Shown: positions 22,738-34,397 of the stretch, one piece after another
Layout of the letters: every line of letters begins with the position of its first letter
How positions within the stretch are numbered: the first letter of the stretch is position 1
Assembly (NCBI RefSeq): GCF_026151205.1
Contig: NC_087074.1
Span: 2,790,001 to 2,854,000 of the forward strand
DNA length: 64,000 nucleotides
DNA from: Bolinopsis microptera
Lineage: Eukaryota; Ctenophora; Tentaculata; Lobata; Bolinopsidae
Reading direction: 5' to 3'
Translations under genes and position numbers: made by a program
The notes under the pieces: generated by a model
Seen by the model: only the letters and a program-made list of their open reading frames with translations
What the model was told of the DNA's origin: nothing
Databases searched by the model: none

Positions 22738-22844
22738 ACTCAAATAAAAAGTTTTTATTTTATTCGGCTAAAATCGTTTACCTATCGAAAAGTGGCAATA
22801 AAAACGTCCAATAGGAGGTCCCATCTGCGCGTGCCCGCGGAGTG
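22738..22844 (-). repeat. Right terminal inverted repeat of X
   Basis: Counterpart of the repeat at 6002-6110. The first 100 bases match best. Confidence 0.65.
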
Positions 22845-24285
22845 AATCTTTGAAAGTGAAAGAGTTGGTGACTTCCGAGTTTTTCTGTAACATGTTCTCT
22901 TTTAAAAGTAACGTTATCCTCTCCAGGAGGATTATTCAAGACAACGTAATTGTTGTGTTACATATCAAAATCTCCAGAAAAGTTCCCCTCATTTGGGACG
23001 ATCAAATGTTTGCATCTTTTTACTTTGCGCGTTTCCTGATATCTGGTTGCGCCTGAATTGTGTCAACGTGGTGAGCTGCATGATCATTGGGAATACGCCA
23101 CGCGGGCAAATCATGGCTTGTTTGTTGTTTGTCGCGCGCGAGTCAAGCAGTCTGTTTAAATTAAACCAACTCTTGTACACGACATCCAGGCCGGTAACTT
23201 TTCATGGAGTACGAAGTAACACATTTGGGCTATTAAAAAAGTGACGGTTAATGTGAGACCGTGAGCATCCACTTTTTGCCAATTTGCTTTTTGAACTACG
23301 GCCCAATCATGAAGTTAAACAGTTCAAGTTGTGTTTTAACGGCCAAAATTACAGCGAAATTCTAGCCCTTTGAAAGTTGTAGGTTTGGATGATCAGTACA
23401 GCGCCCTTTAATTCTTAAAAGTCTTACAGTTAGAACAGGCCAGAAAACCCTTATTTGGGTCAGCCAGCTTCATGAGCTATTGACTCATTAAGTTGCTATG
23501 ACCCGCCGCGCACGAAGCTGCGCGGCTCCCCCTGTATCGTCGACTATAGTGAAGCGACCGTGGGGTTCTCCACGTGATACATATTGGCGAGCTATATCTA
23601 TCGTTATAGTGAATGATTCTAGCGTCGCCAAAACGAAACAACGGGCGCCAATTCTTGTTTGAATGATGATGTTCATTTATACATCAACCTGTACCCGTGT
23701 CAATATGTTTCATTATTTGCAAGGCCCTCTTGATTTATATAACCTGTAATAGACTAATACTATTCTGTTTATATTAATTTCGTTTTCTCCAAAAAAAATG
23801 TTATGGCCTTATAAATGCCTTTATCTCAAAAAGAACTCAGTTTTTTTTGAAATTTGTTTTTGAAAATTTTTTTACAGAACGTACATCAAACTATTAATTC
23901 ATGTAATAAGAAAATCACTTTTTCTTCAGATTGTGTTTTGTTGGATTATTACTCCTCATACTTCTTAACAGGTACAGGAGTAATTGTTTATTTATTTTCG
24001 AAACGAAATATAAAAGTAATTATAGGAAAGATGATGATTAAACAATCACATTATACAAAACATCATCTTTTAAAAAATCTATTTAACATCTTGTGTTTTT
24101 CAAATTAGAAATATCACTTTGACTCAGCGTTACCAGAGTTCTTGATAATTATCCAAAGAATTTAAGCAAGGACAAGGTTTATCAAAGTGCGAAGTGAGAG
24201 CCGGTTATACCAAGGTCTACTGAGCGGGACCCAAAAATTAGGGAGTTTGTATTAGAATAAAATTAGGTTTACGTGTGTGTGTTAT
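22845..24285. repeat. Unit B (direct copy at 29682-31165)
   Basis: A 1.4 kb AT-rich unit with no recognised gene. It matches 29682-31165 in the same orientation with many small indels. It includes a GC-rich hairpin near 23503-23525 and several ORF shadows without motifs. In the second copy it lies directly downstream of the Ly6-like gene, so it resembles that gene's 3' flank. Confidence 0.75.
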
Positions 24286-24304
24286 ATTTATATTTTATAT
24301 ATAT

Positions 24305-27300
24305 TATATTTATGGTGTATGTGTCAATTGTATCATAGATTCATATCCATTTAGGAGAAAGTATGTCTAATTTATGATCCTATAATAAGTTGGTCGGATA
24401 GATTCATTACTTTTAGACGAAATTGAGAAGCCCTCCGTGACTGTTACAATGACCAATGCAGAGGTTGTGATAACCTATATTGCTGCCATTATTAAAATTT
24501 GTAATCTTGTGAAGCTTATCAATTCAAATGGAAGGAAAATAATGTTGCTTTTATGTTGTGTTTAATATTAAAAAAACAGAATAAAAGCAGGTTGTTTTTT
24601 GTTCTGGATGTCGCTACTGTTATAAAATAAAAATATGATGCGTAGGAGTGTTTTTGATCAGTATTCAGCTGATATTCTAATGGTGTGACACGATACTTCA
24701 AGTGCCTTGCATAAGGGTTCTATGCCATAATCAGTGAGTATGCGACATTATCTTCTCATCATAACTACTAAAAAATGGACGATTTGCTAAAGCCCTGTCT
24801 TATCACTACAACAGAAACGATTTGTCTCGGTTGAGAGCAGTTTTACATAGGTGTCTATTTTCTTTGCAGATTTGAATATATACACTCATTGATATCAGTT
24901 TTTAAACCTTGTTCGTTTCTGGAGAAACTCTCCGAGGTTAATAATTTATAAATTTTAATATCAGCTCCAGGTGCCCACTTTGAAGGAAAAGTACAAGTTT
25001 TTCAATACAATTGTGTGTAAAGTCAAGAGCTCTAGGCATCACCAGATAAACTTTCAGGGCACAGAAGAAGTTTTGTCCTCATGTTGCGAGGGCTGTTCAG
25101 GATAGAGTCCACGTCATTTTGTACCAAACATATGTACATTGCACTTTTCAAAGATTGGTATTATGAGTGTCTTTTCGTACATGTGATAGAAACCGTTCAT
25201 TGATTGATTTGGACTGTTGCACCAGGGTAGCATGTAGAATTGTGCCTCATGATGTTTGGACGATAGACTTTTCTCCCTCTAATTTGGTAGATACATATAG
25301 AGCTAATGTAGACACACAAAGATTTTACCAGAATGCTTCTATTGATCTTGTATTAGGCGGCCGAGGGTTCAGTTGTTCTTAACTTGACTGGGATACATCA
25401 GACCAGTGTAGTTAAGGTTGCTGTTGCGTCAATTAGGCAGCAGAGTAATGCTTATTCTCATGGTTTCAGACTTGTCCTGGATGTAGGCCTGTGGTTTCAA
25501 AGACTGTATGGGATTGTCACTGGTAATATTATTATGTCACCATGGGAGAGGGCGTGAGCGTCAGCCAATATGTGCTCTGAGTTTGGGATCTGAAGCTTAG
25601 ATAATATAGTAGCCCCTAAAGAGATGGTGGAGATCATGGGCCTGTGAATTTGACCTATCGTCATCCGTTTGTGAAAGGGAATTCCTTTGATGACAATTTC
25701 ATAATACTTGGTAATCCTTTGCACTATTGATTTTCAATTTTGGGAAACTGTGAGCGATAAGCTTAAGCGTTTTAAAATAGACTTTAGGTATGGTATTGTA
25801 TGATACTGGCCTTGTGTTATGAAAGCCTCCATTGTAAGGTAGGGAAAGTCCCAGTAATATGACAACTGCACTATTCTCAAACTTCATGAGTATTGTGGCG
25901 TTTCTATATCTAGATTGGGCAGTGTCAACAAATGAAAAACTCTCGACTCAAATCTTGGTATATGAGTCTGTATAGAGTTCGGTCACATTCATTGTCACAA
26001 TTTACAAGAGTGTTTGGGGATTTACTTCCAATTGATATTTTTGCTGAATGTTCTCTGTCTTTGCTTAATTTGGTTAGCTCTTGGGTATAACTCAGAAACA
26101 AAGATGCGAGGATGACCTATTACTGATGGGGTCATCATTGATAGATCTGTTCACAGTGATCCAAGAGCTACTGCGGGACAACACAGCGGATAAGTGAACC
26201 ATCGCTGAGGGGAACTTTGAGTGCATGTCACTTTCTGATAATTGTTTATATGAGAAAAAGAAATTTGCCGACGAAGATATCATTATCTCTTAATAGTGTT
26301 AAACAATTTGGAACATTTATAGTAGGACAAGAGCCGTTGCCTGGGTGAATTTAACAGAATGACTCGATATCTCTGATTGTCAATGTCTTGAGCCAACTGG
26401 TATTCTAGACTTAGCTTTATCACAAAAAGATGCTAATGATTCGAAATTTAGTAAATGTTTACAGTACCTATGTAGCACTCGGAGCGATAAGGATAAGTGT
26501 TGTCTGATAATCTTTAGGTGATAGATGAGGAGTAAATGGACTTTAAAAACCGCATGGCTGATAGTCTTAGGATGTCTTTAAGTAACTTTATCGTTGCCAA
26601 CAACCATTTACATTGACATACAACTGTAAATGATCGTTACATTTACCGAGGCATTAGCTTCCACTGGGGGTCCTCAATAAATGTAATAGATTTGATAGTG
26701 TTGCTATTAGTTTAAAATTCAAGGGCCTCTGTAATTCAGCCAGGAGGAACCTAGTTGGTAGGCGATGCGCTGCTCGGTGAGACTATAACTTTAGAATATT
26801 GGTCACAAATCAGAATATTTGGAGACTTCGTCGTCAGATCATAAGCCCAATGTTTAACATCACCCTCCCCTTTTAATATTATTTACACCAACAGTGTACT
26901 AAACACGTTGCTTGTATCTACACAAATAGCAGGGAGTTAAATGATCTATTGTGAAACATTAACTCTTTTTCCAGGCAGTTTGTGACCAAATGTCCCTTTC
27001 CCTGCACCAAACCGGAGGAGGAACCGGGTGTTTGAGTCACCAATAATCAATGTTGCATTGAGAGTTGCTGGTGCTAACATAACGGAACGCTTATATTGCA
27101 TTTATGTCCCTCTTTCTCAGTGCTATTATCTATTATGTGGTACCAGAGGAAACTGGGACTGCTTGCTCATGATATAATGACTGCGTCCCTCTATCGCTCT
27201 AATGACTTCCTCATTTGCTTGAGACCTTTCATTGAGAACTTAACCGAGCACTGGCTTCCTAAGGTTACTGTGAAAATCGAACTGTCATGCACAAGCGAGT

Positions 27301-29681
27301 TCTCGTTGTCTACGAGTGTTTGGGGTGAAAGCTGATTCATCATTGCTAACCGGTTGATCAAGCATCGTTTAATATAACTGTACAGGGCAATGCCTTCGTT
27401 ATTCTTGAGGGCATGTTCAACAAGAACATCGGGAGGTCTTCTGATTTGGGCTCATTTGCGCCTTTTGCCCAAGGGTAATCATATGCCTTCTCCAAGCTTA
27501 TAACTCCATGCCCAGTGGGAGTTGTGTCTATAGACTTGTCAGTGTGTCAGTCTATAGATTCTTATTATTAATTTCGATAAAGCTTTGATATTTCACATTC
27601 TTCTTACGTTAATCATTTATTATACATCTATATAATCTTCTCTCTTCCGGCTCGGGAGGACCGGCTCTGACGGAGACACCACCCCGATCGGTTCACGCCA
27701 CAGTGTGCACGGTGAGCCCAATTTCTGCCAAAAAGTCAGTTTATTTCTTCAACCAGCCTATTTTCAATTTAAATCCACCCTATCCCACCCTAAAATTGCA
27801 TGAGAAATAGTTGTTTTTTTATAAGGGGTTTCAAGATGCTTTTGACGGGATTTTGGACCTCATATATTGATTTAACTTGATTTTTTTTTTTGTGTAAAAT
27901 TACATTTTTTTGCCGTTTTTGTGCCACTATTTTTGAACAAAGTACAGACGGCTACCCCCCCCCCCCCCCCCTTTTTATAACAATGGTTAACAAACAGAAA
28001 AAACTGCCAACGCAAGATTCACCGCTCCCACCAAGAAGAAGCTCAGCCTGAATAGCCCAAAGTTCAAAGGGGGGGGGGGGGGGGACCGCCTGAAGCCTGA
28101 AATCGGAGTCATTGGAGGGAAAATACCAGGGGTATCTACTCAACACGGGAGTAGATCAAGAGTGAAGGTGACCAGAGGATTTTTATTACTTTAACCTCAA
28201 ATTTAGCTACCACACCGACAAGTTCAGAGAACCATAAGCCTTTCTGCAAATATCCATTCCCAGCGCACAGGAGTATCACACTCACCAGGAATATCACACT
28301 AGCCAATAAACCCCCTCGTCCTCAGATACTGCAAGCAGAGGACATCAGCCTCAGACAGAAACAGTGTCCACCGAAATCGAAGCGCCGAAAGAAGAGTCAA
28401 ATGCCCCTGCAAGGCCCTAACTTCAGGCGGGATGTATTGGCTTTGAACTTGCCTCGCCCACTGTAATCCAGTCTGGCCACTATGATGTGCAAAACTTAAG
28501 ATTCGAGCAGTGAACTAGTGGCCATGAACGACAATTGATGAAATACTTAAGAGTTGGGAATGCCCTTGGTGATTCACATGCCCTCATCCCTGCCAAAAAA
28601 ACATAAGTCTGACAAAATTGCATTAAAACAGGAGTCAGCATCAGAAGCAAATCAGGTGTCAGCATCCGTTATTGAATCTTTGACGGCCCCCTCATCCCCA
28701 ATGTCTTAAGGAAAGATTTGCAAGAATGACATCACCCAACCATCCAACAATCTGATTGATCGTATCCAGGAACAACTAAGCTCCCTGTCAGATCATGAAA
28801 GTCCGTGCAGATCTATCAGCCACCAACCCCCACCACCCTCTAATTTGACCCTCCTCGTATGGTCAGCAGCATCATCAAGAGCTCCTCCATAAGTTCCAAG
28901 GATTAGTAGTTAAACCGCGATGGGGTCACCGGCGGATTTGGTGGCATTGCCTCAAAATAAAAATATTACAATCATTCTATTATTAAATCAATTTACCATT
29001 CAATATTTCAACAATATCAATTATCGTACATGGTTGATCCTTCCACAACTTAGTTAAATTATGTAAAAATAAAGTTAATTACACTAAAGATATAAATAAT
29101 CTATTTTATATTTATGTCTGCCGCGCCTCAGACCTGTCATTCCGCTAATCTCTAATCTCGATTCTCTATGTTTACCAACATTAAAGCTGGGGTCCTCAGG
29201 TAATCATATATAAATCAACCAATATTAACTCCCCATCTTCTGGTGGTCATTTTAATAAAGCGGGGTAGTAGAAACAATGTAATTTTATACGCGAGTGCGC
29301 AAGGAATTTCGTTAAAATGTGTAGGCAAGATAAGATAAAAAACTTGTAGCGCGATGCGTTAATGTGCACGCTAGATGGAAATGCGGTACTGCTTCCAGAC
29401 TAGATCGGCGAGCATGCCGATACTGTGACGCCCCCGCCGAGCTGCCATGAATTGACATCGTCAATTAAAGATAAAGCATAAGTGTGGCAGTGAAAGTTGA
29501 AAAATAAGTTGCAGAATAAATTGCAGAGTGGTCTGACTGTCAAATGCAATTATCGCCGCCTTCATGATTTTTGATTTAGCCCAAATTGACTTTTCGGTTT
29601 AATTCAAATCTAAGTTGTCCCAATTTGTGCCTCACTGTGGAGTAACTTTGATTCCCAGGAACCCTGACCGCGATGGGGCAC
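24305..29681. repeat. Unit A' (indel-rich copy of 905-6001)
   Basis: This follows unit A base by base across the endonuclease start, both AlkB/SGNH modules (minus strand, about 24660-27500) and the PHD ORF (plus strand, about 27980-28950). Nearly every coding block is broken by one- or two-base insertions and deletions, so only fragments stay open. Examples are the second AlkB start INRYND region (about 27350) and the PHD cysteines (about 28400-28560). The indel excess is unlike ordinary neutral decay and recalls uncorrected long-read sequence. It should not be counted as separate working genes. Confidence 0.8.
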
Positions 29682-31165
29682 ACTTATCTTTGAAAGTATA
29701 AAGAGTTGCGGAGTACTTCCGGTTTTTGTGTCTTTTTTGTAACATGTTCCTCTTTTAAAAGTAACGTTACCTTCCAGGGGAAAATTCAAGACAAGTAATT
29801 GTTGGAGTTATATCAAAATCTCAGAAAGTCACCTTTGGGCGCCGATCAAAAGTTATGAACTTTATTATGCACACACCCACCAAAGGATTCTGATACTCTG
29901 GTTGGCCTGAATTGTGTCAGTGGTAGCTGCCATAGTAACATTGGAATACGCCAACGCGTGGTAATCATGCTTGTTTGTTGTTATGTTCGCGCCGCGAGCG
30001 AGGTCAAGCAGTCGGTTTAAATTAAAACCAACTCTAGTACACCACCAGCGGTAACTTTTCAATGGGTACGAAGTAACCATTTGGGAGGCTATTAAAAAAG
30101 TGACGTTAAGTGAGACCGTGAGCACCACTTTTGCCAATTTGCTCTTTGAACTACGGCCCAATCTGAAGTTATTAAACATTCAACGTTGTGTTTTGTTTTT
30201 AACGGCCAATATACAGGAATTTAGCCTTGAAAAGTTGTAGGTTTGGAAGATAAATACAGACTGTTTATTCTTTTAAAAGTTTAAGTTAGAACGAGAACGG
30301 ACCAAAACACCCTATTTGGCCGTCAGGCCAGCCTACATGTACTCATACGTTGTATGACCCGCCGCGCACGAAGTGCGCGGCTCCCCCTGTATCGTCGACT
30401 ATAGTGAAGCGACAGTGGGGGTCACCACGTGATACAAATTGGAGCTTATATCTATAGTTATAGTGAATGGAAATCTAGCGTCCGCCAAAACGAAACAACG
30501 GGCGCAATTCTTGTTGCAATGATGATGTTCATAATATACTAAAGTAGTGGATGTCCTTGCTGTACGGCAAGTTAAACAAGGAACTGAAACTACTAGGTTC
30601 CGTACAGACTCAACTCTGCACCCGTGTCAATATGTTCATTATATGCAAGCCTCTTGATTTATATAACCTGTAATAGACTAATACTATTCTGTATATATCT
30701 AATTTCGTTTTCCAAAAAAATTTATGGCTTAAAATGCCTATATCTCAAAAAGAATCAGTTTTTTTTGAAATTTTTTTACAGAATCGTAATCAACTATTTA
30801 TTCATGTAATAAGAAAATCACTTTTTCTTCAGATTGTGTTTTGTTGGATAATTACTCCTCATACTACTTAACAGGTACACGGAGTAATTGTTTATTTATT
30901 TTCGAAACGAAATAATAAAGTAATTTAAGGAAAGATGATGTATTAAACAATTCACATTATACAAAACATCATTTTAACATATCTATTTAAATCTTGTTTT
31001 TGTCAACTTAGAAATATCACTTTGCTCAGCTTTACCAGAGTTCTTGCTAATTACAAAGAATTAAGCAAGGACAAGGTTTACAAAGCCGGAAGTGAGAGCC
31101 GTTATACCAAGGTTACTGAGCGGTACAATTAGAGTTTGTATTAGAATAAAATTAGGGTACGTGTG
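29682..31165. repeat. Unit B' (second copy of unit B)
   Basis: Directly joined to A' with no X element. It differs from B by small indels and by an insertion of about 75 bases at 30540-30615, a copy of the hairpin repeat also seen at 32977, 58353 and 58727. It holds an 8-bp hairpin with a GAA loop at 30361-30380. No gene is recognised in it. Confidence 0.75.
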
Positions 31166-31185
31166 TGTCTAGAAGAGTACTGTGT

Positions 31186-34100
31186 CTAGAAGAGAGCGTA
31201 TATAGCTGCGATGAGGGGCAGGAGTAGAGCTGTCATGCTCACTGCACTGTTCACTTCAGTGCTCGTTTCCGCGCACTTTTTATCGGTCTTTTCTTGTGCA
31301 ACTGAACAGGGTCCACATCCTGCGTTTGCTGCGGTGAAATCTGCCTCTAACTTTGCCGATGCACCGGGCCTAGAAGTAAAGTTATTGTTAAATTACAAGC
31401 TATTACAAGCATTTCAAATTTTACACACAAAAAGTGACCATGCCATGACTTATACCTGTAAACTTGCTCCTTTATAAACTTACTTGTTGCACACGTGTTC
31501 TGTCATGCTCGCCTTACTCTTGCAGGTGGTCATCGCAGCATTTGCCACAAACTCGTCAGTTTTCCACTCGTAATTGGCACACTCGAAGGCGTCAGCCGCT
31601 ACCTTTTCCACGTTACAGCTTGCAGTGGCACATTCTTCACAGTCTGCATCAGCACCGCATTCACCACAACCGTAATCGTACGAAGTAATTCCTGCTGCGT
31701 ATGTAAATTCCGGCCTGAAATTAAACATTGATAATATCGGCTTCATTGTAACATAATTAAATTACTAAGATTTTAAAGAATTCGATAATTCACTTATTGA
31801 TAAAGCGCTCTCAAATCATGAATATGATTTCATATTATTTCATTAAGGGCAGATACACCAAAAACGTTTTTGCTCCGAACATCGATTTTATTTTATATTA
31901 TGGTTAAATAGACAAACAGAATAAAATTGCACACCTTCAAAATTTTCTAAAAATATTCCCTCATCGAGAAAAAAAAATATTTTTCTTTTTCGAAAATTTT
32001 TAAAATTTTGAGAAGTCTGTCACTGTAATACCGATAGTTCGGCCATTTTAAAAGTTTTTTGGCTGATTTTTTTACTGAACATTACTTACAATCCGTACAA
32101 GAAGCCATTGAAAGGATTATATAATTAAACAATAAATGACGAAGTTACAGACCAAACAAGGTCGAAAAAATAAAAATTGGGATTTTTCCCACTTCTAAAG
32201 TTGTACATTTCACCAATCACCCGGGTCAGCAGATATCGCTTCAAAAATTCTTGTGAGTGTAGCTGATGATCATATCAAACTTGTTGGAGTAGGATTTCTC
32301 TCAGATTTGAGTTTTAAGCTATGCAATGTGGCCACAAACGACTTTTTTTGAAAATAATTTTTACAGAATCGTAATCAGCTTGGTAAGACGAATCTTTTAG
32401 TACCAAATAGGTGCTTTTAGAAGACAAATTGTCTTGAATAATTTTCTAGCTCGAACACAAGGGTCCCCCCTTGTATAAATTTTGTACAAATTGTACACAT
32501 TTTTTTACAAATTTTGTGTCTTTAAATATTATAAATGTCGTACTAAGATTCGTCTTACCAAGCTGATCACGATTCTGTAAAATTATTTAAAAAAAACTGA
32601 TACTTTTTGGTGGTGATTGGTGAAATGTACAACTTTAGAAGTGGGAAAAATTTCAATTTTTATTTTTTCGACCTTGTTTGGTCTGTAACTTCGTCATTTA
32701 TTGTTTAATTATATAATCCTTTCAATGGCTTCTTGTACGGATTGTAAGTAATGTTCAGTAAAAAAATCAGCCAAAAAACTTTTAAAATGGCCGAACTATC
32801 GGTATTACAGTGACAGACTTCTCAAAATTTTAAAAATTTTCGAAAAAGAAAAATATTTTTTTTTCTCGATGAGGGAATATTTTTAGAAAATTTTGAAGGT
32901 GTGCAATCTTATTCTTTTTAAATCAAGAGGCTTGCATATAATGAACATATTGACACGGGTGCAGAGTTGAGTCTGTACGGAACCTAGTAGTTTCAGATCC
33001 TTGTTTAACTTGCCGTACAGCAAGGTCATCCACTACTTTAGCCCGGCGAGGCACATAACTCCCTCTACAACTCCATGACAAATGTTTCATATATACTAGC
33101 CGAGTTCACAAGAATATATCCTTGTGTTTGAGAAGAGCTCGTTAGAACTGCTTCCTTTCCCTTCAGTATTTTGTCTATTTAACTATAATATAAAATAAAA
33201 TCGATGTTCGGAGCAAAAACGTTTTTGGTGTATCTCCCCTTAAATCCTTATTAACACAAAAAGAGAAAAGAGTAGTTTGTCTCAAACTTGCGAATATAAT
33301 CAGTTTGCATGTTATGTGCATGTTGGCTACGTACCCCTTGCATTTTGTAGCATCAACATCATCTCCCGCACACAACTTATCTTCGACCTTATCACCAACA
33401 GTTTGGAAGCACTTGATGGCTGAAAAGTTAACTTGTATGAAGGAGTATTATATTACACCATTTTATATGTTATAGATATTTTGGTAATCTTTTTTTGCTC
33501 AGTGAGAGTCTCCACAATATCTATATTTTGGTCAAATATAGATATTTGACCAAAACCCATAATCATGGGTAGAGTGGACCGCTGCCAGTGTCTCTCTTTT
33601 CCAAATAAAAGGAAATGATATTAATTTGATTGACCGTTCTCAAATGCAAATTGATATCGAGAATGAAATTGGTCGCTCGCGTTTCCCAGTCAATAATATA
33701 AGCTTTATTACAATCCGTAAGCCGTGAATATGCAAATTTCCTAAAAAAACGAAATTTTATGATGAAATCAATATTTTTCAACGGGTCATAAATTTACTTC
33801 TGAATATCGAAAATTAAAAAACTGGTCTGTAGACAATCGTTTGAACTTTTTCTTGGTTTCAGAATTTTGTGTTGATCTTAGATCAACACAAAATTCTGAA
33901 ACCAAGATCAACTTGATCTACTTCACAACCCATAATTTAGGCCGTTATTTAAAGGGTCGATTCCAAACTTGGTAGATTTATGATCTAGTATAGTAAGAAA
34001 CTATAGCTTTTTAAAAATCTCTGTTTCCCCCCTAACTGATAAAAGAAAATTTACTTGAGCGGACTCATCCCGGAATTCAGGGGATGCAGCTGAAGCTGAA

Positions 34101-34397
34101 GGCTTAAAGTCAAATATTTTCTCTTTCGTCGGGATTTTAGACTGAATTGAAGTTTAAAGGATTACCTCTCGAATGATCAAGACTGCATAGTAATTGTAAC
34201 TTAACCCTCAGAAGTCAAGTAATGATTCTAAAAGCTTGGGTAAGCTAAAATTTCACGCAAAATTGTCGACGCGCCAACAATTATGACACCCTGCTGTAGC
34301 GACATTGACAACTGACAGTGTCGCTAAATAATATCTTACCATCACAGTTGACGAATGCAAGCATCCCGATGAGGGCGAGGAAAGTGAACAGCTTCAT
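31186..34397 (-). CDS. GPI-anchored Ly6/uPAR-like cysteine-rich surface protein
   Basis: Four exons join in phase to 185 residues: 34340-34397, 33335-33419, 31484-31714 and 31186-31369, all with GT-AG introns. A signal peptide (MKLFTFLALIGMLAFVNC) is followed by two cysteine-rich repeats, each with a GP or KPG turn, an AA motif and GCG-x-C (YGCGEC and AGCGPC). The end is a hydrophobic tail, MTALLLPLIAAIYALF, typical of a GPI-anchor signal. The protein should sit on the cell surface. The cysteine pattern (repeat 1 ends ASCN) resembles Ly6/uPAR three-finger domains, but the match is loose. Intron 1 carries a Tc1-like MITE and intron 2 a fold-back element, yet the exons look undamaged. Alternative: a lineage-specific cysteine-rich family. 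Confidence 0.75.
31847..33239. mobile_element. TTAA-flanked fold-back element in intron 2
   Basis: TTAA lies at 31843-31846 and 33240-33243. The arms (31847-32220 and the complement of about 32607-33239) match over about 370 bases at very high identity, starting GGGCAGATACACC. The right arm is split by an insert at about 32922-33178, part of which is an inverted copy of 30545-30660. An inner inverted pair sits near 32362-32400 and 32543-32580. No transposase is present. TTAA and GGG ends suggest piggyBac or Kolobok mobilisation. Confidence 0.75.
33526..33555. repeat. Perfect 14-bp hairpin
   Basis: Arms TTTTGGTCAAATAT at 33526-33539 and its complement at 33542-33555, with a two-base loop. Confidence 0.8.
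33758..34296. mobile_element. Tc1-like MITE, copy 1 (left end unclear)
   Basis: Shares about 530 bases with the complete copy at 35287-35963 in the same orientation, and has its right end TTATGACACCCTGCTG followed by TA. The left terminal repeat is not found. It lies in intron 1 of the Ly6-like gene and contains a 28-bp perfect palindrome (33851-33907) absent from copy 2. Confidence 0.6.
33851..33907. repeat. Perfect 28-bp palindrome with one-base centre
   Basis: Left arm 33851-33878, right arm 33880-33907, no mismatches. The sister element at 35440-35480 has only the left half, so the right half looks like a later copy-back. Confidence 0.85.

Larger units (their letters stand above)
6002..22844. 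mobile_element. 16.8 kb segment with terminal inverted repeats (unit X)
   Basis: The left end begins CACCCCG and the right end finishes CGGAGTG. Read inward from each end, about 100 bases align well, sharing GCAGATGGGACCTCC, GGACGTTTTTATTGC, GATAGG and TAGCCGAAT in order. The flanks of X (…GATGGGGCTTAACTT and AATCTTTGAAAG…) are contiguous in the second A-B copy at 29675-29695 without X, which therefore looks like an empty site. CAC…GTG ends recall CACTA/EnSpm elements, but I see no CACTA transposase and cannot define the target duplication, because the empty-site copy is indel-rich. The interior holds a spliced minus-strand gene and plus-strand exons. Confidence 0.6.

Noticed and set aside
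6002-22844. X as a Polinton, because of its size and inverted ends
   Set aside because: No DNA polymerase B, integrase, ATPase or capsid motif was seen, and its visible genes have many introns.
22845-31165. B-A'-B' as an LTR retrotransposon with 1.4 kb LTRs
   Set aside because: The interior A' is a copy of A, which has B on only one side once X is removed, and no gag, protease or LTR-type pol is present. A duplication or assembly explanation is simpler.
31211-31477. Plus-strand ORF with a signal-peptide-like start
   Set aside because: It is the antisense of exon 4 of the Ly6-like gene, which has matching splice sites and phase.
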